IMG/VR virus record: IMGVR_UViG_3300000116_000073
Span: 119 to 36,259 of that record
Length of the DNA: 36,141 nt
From: a virus
Direction: 5' to 3' (one strand)
How positions within the stretch are numbered: position 1 is the first letter of the stretch; every line of letters begins with the position of its first letter. Below, in pieces: positions 32,979 to 36,141 of the stretch. Below the pieces are notes generated by a model. The model was not told the origin of the DNA. It ran no database searches and saw only the letters and a list, made by a program, of their open reading frames with translations. Made by a program: the position numbers and the translations under genes.

Positions 32979-34157
32979 ATGGCAAAAGAAATTCTACAAC
33001 TTGGTAATTCTGCCAACGACGGAACGGGAGATTCCCTCCGAGCGGGTGGCACTAAAGTTAATGCAAACTTTACCGAGCTGTACGATTCTCTCGGGGGAAC
33101 TGCAGGTGCCACTGCATCTTTGATTAGTACAGCATCTCCAAATCTAAGTGATGCATTGACATGGAACGGCACTTCATTTTCTCCTGGTATTCCCAAGAAT
33201 AAAGGCATTCTTGAGCAAAACTTGAATGTTAATGGATATAATATTGTATCCTCTTCAAATGGTAATGTTCTGATTCAATCAGATGGTACTGGAGATATTG
33301 TACTTAGAAATACTTCAAATAGTACTGATACTATTATTGATGGCACTGATGGATTCTTAAAATGGAGAGCACCTTATGCATCTGCGGCAAATCTACCAGT
33401 ATCTAGTAACTACGATGGAATGTTTGCTTATGTCGCTGATGTAAGTAAAGCATACTATTCTAACGGAACTGCTTGGATTAATTTAATTGATACTTCTACT
33501 GGTAGGATTCAAGACCTATCAAACGTTGCAGATACATCATATACCGATGGTGAGGTTCCTACTTGGAATGCTGTTAATGGACAATTTGAACCTGGAACTG
33601 GTGGTTCTTCTGGTGGTGGTAACATCTTTGCAACGTTCAACGCGGATGCAGGATCTACCACTGCGTTGGGTGCCACAGACACACTGACAGTAACTGGTGG
33701 TACAGATATTACTACTACAATTAGTGGTGATACTCTGACCATTAACTATTCTGGTGGTGGGGGTTTCCAATTTACTGGCACACCTTCGGAAGGTGACACT
33801 CTCTTTTATGATGGAAACAATTGGGTTCCTGTTACTTCTCCTATAGTTGCATGGGACTTGGGTGCTAATGGATCTTCCCACTACACTTTCACTGGAGCGG
33901 GATTTACTGGTGCGATTAATGACCCTGCCTTGTATCTTCATAGAGGGCAGACTTATTTGTTTAATAATTCTAATAGTTATACTGTCCATCCGTTTGAAAT
34001 TCGTCAATCTAATGGTGGTTCTGCATATACTGCTGGAATCACAAATGATGGTGCTGGAAGAACAACATTCGTAGTTCCTATGGATGCTCCTTCTACGCTT
34101 TATTATCAGTGTACCGTTCATGGTGCAATGGGAAATCAGATCGTAATCGTATCGTAA
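32979..34157 (+). CDS. tail fibre/baseplate protein with gp9/gp10-like N-terminus and cupredoxin-like C-terminus
   Basis: The 392-residue protein opens with LGNSANDGTGDSLRAGGTKV then NANFTELYDSLG, the attachment motif shared by T4 gp9, gp10 and fibritin (GN..DDGTGDxLRxGGxKxNxNFxELY). Residues 60-290 are beta-rich fibre-type sequence with Gly/Thr/Ser repeats. The last 97 residues resemble a small blue-copper (cupredoxin) fold: His337 (VHPFEI), then Cys378, His381 and Met384 in YYQCTVHGAMG. The C-x2-H-x2-M spacing is that of amicyanin. Whether copper is bound is untested. The N-terminus argues that this is a baseplate-attached virion protein, so the domain would be displayed on the particle. 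Confidence 0.75.
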   Translation: MAKEILQLGNSANDGTGDSLRAGGTKVNANFTELYDSLGGTAGATASLISTASPNLSDALTWNGTSFSPGIPKNKGILEQNLNVNGYNIVSSSNGNVLIQSDGTGDIVLRNTSNSTDTIIDGTDGFLKWRAPYASAANLPVSSNYDGMFAYVADVSKAYYSNGTAWINLIDTSTGRIQDLSNVADTSYTDGEVPTWNAVNGQFEPGTGGSSGGGNIFATFNADAGSTTALGATDTLTVTGGTDITTTISGDTLTINYSGGGGFQFTGTPSEGDTLFYDGNNWVPVTSPIVAWDLGANGSSHYTFTGAGFTGAINDPALYLHRGQTYLFNNSNSYTVHPFEIRQSNGGSAYTAGITNDGAGRTTFVVPMDAPSTLYYQCTVHGAMGNQIVIVS

Positions 34158-34163
34158 TACTAA

Positions 34164-36141
34164 ATGGCAAGATCAGTACCAGGTAGCGGCGCAATTATTG
34201 AACCACTCTTTAATAAAGAGTTTGGTGTATCAAGTGTCATTGTCCTAAAAGGGGGGTCTGGATATTCAGCAACCGATCCACCAAAACTAGAAGTTGATAA
34301 TTGTGGAACACCCGAAATAGATGCATTATTGTATCCTATTATTGAGAGTGGTAGACTTACTCATGTAAGAGTATTAACTCCTGGTAAGGGTTATGATCCT
34401 TTGCGTGTGGTTATTTCTGCCCAACAGGATGATAATCAAAGAGTATCTTCATTTGATATCCGAAGCATTCTAACGAGTGTATCAGTATCAATTACATCTG
34501 GAGCATTTTCTGGAGATCATTTAAGTTTAGTATCAAATAATCTTCCAGATCCTGCAGTTACTGGTGATTTTCCGAGTACGTTTAATAATAATAGCATTTA
34601 TTCTCAAGATTACAGTCATGAGATTGTATATCGTGGTGGTAAAGATATCCCCACTCTCAATAATCCAGAAAGAAGATCAGAACAACTTGGATTACTTTCT
34701 AATGGAACACCATTATACTCACCAGATGCAGGTGTAAATGGAATTCCACCTGTAGGATTTAAATTTAACGCAGTTCATACTAATATTTTTGACCATGATG
34801 TTTATCATGGTTATCCAGATAATGATAACAATTACTTTTTCCAAGACTCAAAATTAATTAATTCGTTTTCTAGTACAAACGGATTATTTTCAGTCAAGAG
34901 TTATTATTCAGTTACTAATTTTGGTGGAGATAAATCTCGTCATGATAATGGACACAGTAAAATATTGGGTGTTAGTTATGATGGATATCCAATCTATGGT
35001 CCATATGGGTTCTCGGAATCTCTTAATGATCAATCCGCAATAAAAAGAATTGAATCTAGTTATAGGTTTAAAACTGGTGTTGAAATTGATGGCAATCGTG
35101 CAGCGATTAATGTACCTGCCGCAGTTACTTACACTATCACTGTTGCTAATGTAGGTGGTTCAAATAGATATATTCTCAATGGTGGTGGTTTTACTGATGA
35201 AACCGCTCCAGTATTACTTTTAAATCGTGGCGATACTGTAACATTTAATCAAGATGATGCTACTAATGATACACATCCTTTACTGTTAAGTGATGTTTTA
35301 GGTGATGTAAATGGTCAAGCATGGCATGCCGCTGGACAAACTCTTTACGATCCAGATATACTTTATAGTAGAGGAGTTACTTACAGGTTAGATGGATCTA
35401 CAGTAACATATGATCAATATATTGCTGGATTTGCATCTGCAACTACAAGAAGTATTGAGATTGTAGTACCTGATATTTCACCAAGTAATTTTTCTTACTT
35501 CTGTAGATATCACGCTTTGATGGGAAGTAAGACTAATAATCTTGGTTTTACTGCAGGAACTTTTATTGAAGACTATATCTATGAAAATTCCTATGGTGAT
35601 CTTGATGGTCATAATGGAAGATATACAGTTACTCCAGAATATCCCAATGGAACATATGCATACTTCCTAACTATTGATGCTAGTTTAGAACCACAATTCC
35701 CATATTGTATTGGAGAATCATACTATAGTGAAGTGATCAGGTATGGAGAATCTGCGCCAACCGCATCTCAAGAAGTTCCGACAGGTGCTAGAGCAGAAGT
35801 TATCCTCAGTGAGGAGAATCCTGGAGAAGTACAATATGTAAAAATGATCGCTGGTGGCGATGGATACTTTGGTACTGCAAGAACAGATATTCTCGGAGGA
35901 GAAGGAACGGGTGCATCTGCAGTTCCAGTAACTCAATCTATCAGTGGATTATCACTATCAAATCCTGGTAGATCTTATATCAATCCACCCTCACTATTTT
36001 TCCAAGGTGGTGGTGGACAAGGTGCTGAAGGTGTTGCTAATATTGATCTTTCTGGTATTATTACTGATATTGCAGTAGCAGATGGTGGTAGATTTTATCA
36101 AGAACCACCGTTTGTTCTTATTAGTGGCGGCGGCGGTGTTG
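34164..36141 (+). CDS. YHYH/cupredoxin/glycine-repeat virion protein, 3' end outside window
   Basis: ATG 34164 opens a frame of at least 659 codons with no stop before the window end. The N-terminus has a glycine-tyrosine repeat (GGSGYSATDPPKLEV and TPGKGYDPLRVVI). Residues about 170-310 resemble a YHYH domain, with GVSYDGYPIYGPYGF (around 270-285). Residues about 325-460 resemble a cupredoxin: His371 (THPLLL), then Cys447, His450, Met453 in FCRYHALMG, again C-x2-H-x2-M. EYPNGTYAYFLTID, the usual end of the YHYH module, follows after the cupredoxin, so the latter seems inserted in the YHYH domain. Further glycine repeats run into the window end. A fibre or tip virion protein is likely. Confidence 0.72.
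   Translation, partial: MARSVPGSGAIIEPLFNKEFGVSSVIVLKGGSGYSATDPPKLEVDNCGTPEIDALLYPIIESGRLTHVRVLTPGKGYDPLRVVISAQQDDNQRVSSFDIRSILTSVSVSITSGAFSGDHLSLVSNNLPDPAVTGDFPSTFNNNSIYSQDYSHEIVYRGGKDIPTLNNPERRSEQLGLLSNGTPLYSPDAGVNGIPPVGFKFNAVHTNIFDHDVYHGYPDNDNNYFFQDSKLINSFSSTNGLFSVKSYYSVTNFGGDKSRHDNGHSKILGVSYDGYPIYGPYGFSESLNDQSAIKRIESSYRFKTGVEIDGNRAAINVPAAVTYTITVANVGGSNRYILNGGGFTDETAPVLLLNRGDTVTFNQDDATNDTHPLLLSDVLGDVNGQAWHAAGQTLYDPDILYSRGVTYRLDGSTVTYDQYIAGFASATTRSIEIVVPDISPSNFSYFCRYHALMGSKTNNLGFTAGTFIEDYIYENSYGDLDGHNGRYTVTPEYPNGTYAYFLTIDASLEPQFPYCIGESYYSEVIRYGESAPTASQEVPTGARAEVILSEENPGEVQYVKMIAGGDGYFGTARTDILGGEGTGASAVPVTQSISGLSLSNPGRSYINPPSLFFQGGGGQGAEGVANIDLSGIITDIAVADGGRFYQEPPFVLISGGGGV

Noticed and set aside
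33537-34121. Minus-strand open frame (194 codons) opposite the cupredoxin-containing gene
   Set aside because: The product is Arg/Ser/Thr-rich without any fold signature, and the plus-strand gene is clearly real.

Overview
The window looks like part of the genome of a T4-like contractile-tailed phage (Caudoviricetes) of marine picocyanobacteria (Synechococcus/Prochlorococcus cyanomyovirus type). The evidence is the gp25-gp6 baseplate wedge gene pair, a PAAR tail-spike tip gene, paired 2-oxoglutarate/Fe(II) oxygenases, many tiny overlapping genes, T4-type late promoter motifs (NATAAATA) in front of structural genes, YHYH-domain and glycine-rich repeat virion proteins, and clusters of the box TTTTCCACA, the DnaA box form described for cyanobacteria. 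Every supported gene is on the + strand, and the DNA is AT-rich. No database search was possible; family names rest on motifs and gene order.

Layout. (1) 1-2241: end of an unidentified gene, then tightly packed or overlapping small genes and two different 2OG-Fe(II) oxygenase-like enzymes (532-1227 and 1224-1916). (2) 2242-3390: a regulatory-looking zone with four direct TGTGGAA boxes at exact 11-bp spacing, an AT-rich stretch, a sigma70-like promoter, two small genes, a facing set of TTTTCCACA boxes that also forms a perfect hairpin, a second near-consensus extended -10 promoter and a G-rich leader. (3) 3391-4308: four small genes, including an AbrB-like one. (4) 4309-8188: a 997-residue virion-type protein, a PAAR spike tip, a 48-residue basic protein and a 52-residue protein. 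(5) 8191-31162: gp25, gp6 and one uninterrupted 6816-codon gene (20.4 kb). (6) 31185-36141: a YHYH protein fused to an alpha/beta hydrolase with a visible Ser-Asp-His triad, a fibre protein with a T4 gp9/gp10-like N-terminal motif and a C-terminal cupredoxin-like domain, and a third YHYH/cupredoxin protein cut by the window end.

Together the right-hand 32 kb reads as a late baseplate and adhesion module: gp25 and gp6 build the wedge, PAAR tips the spike, and the very large modular proteins probably form the baseplate periphery and fibres. They share a pool of exchangeable modules: glycine-tyrosine beta repeats, YHYH, LamG, a propeller-like region, cupredoxin and hydrolase. The most unusual items are the giant gene, the hydrolase fusion, the copper-site-like domains in virion-type genes, and the phased DnaA-box-like arrays.
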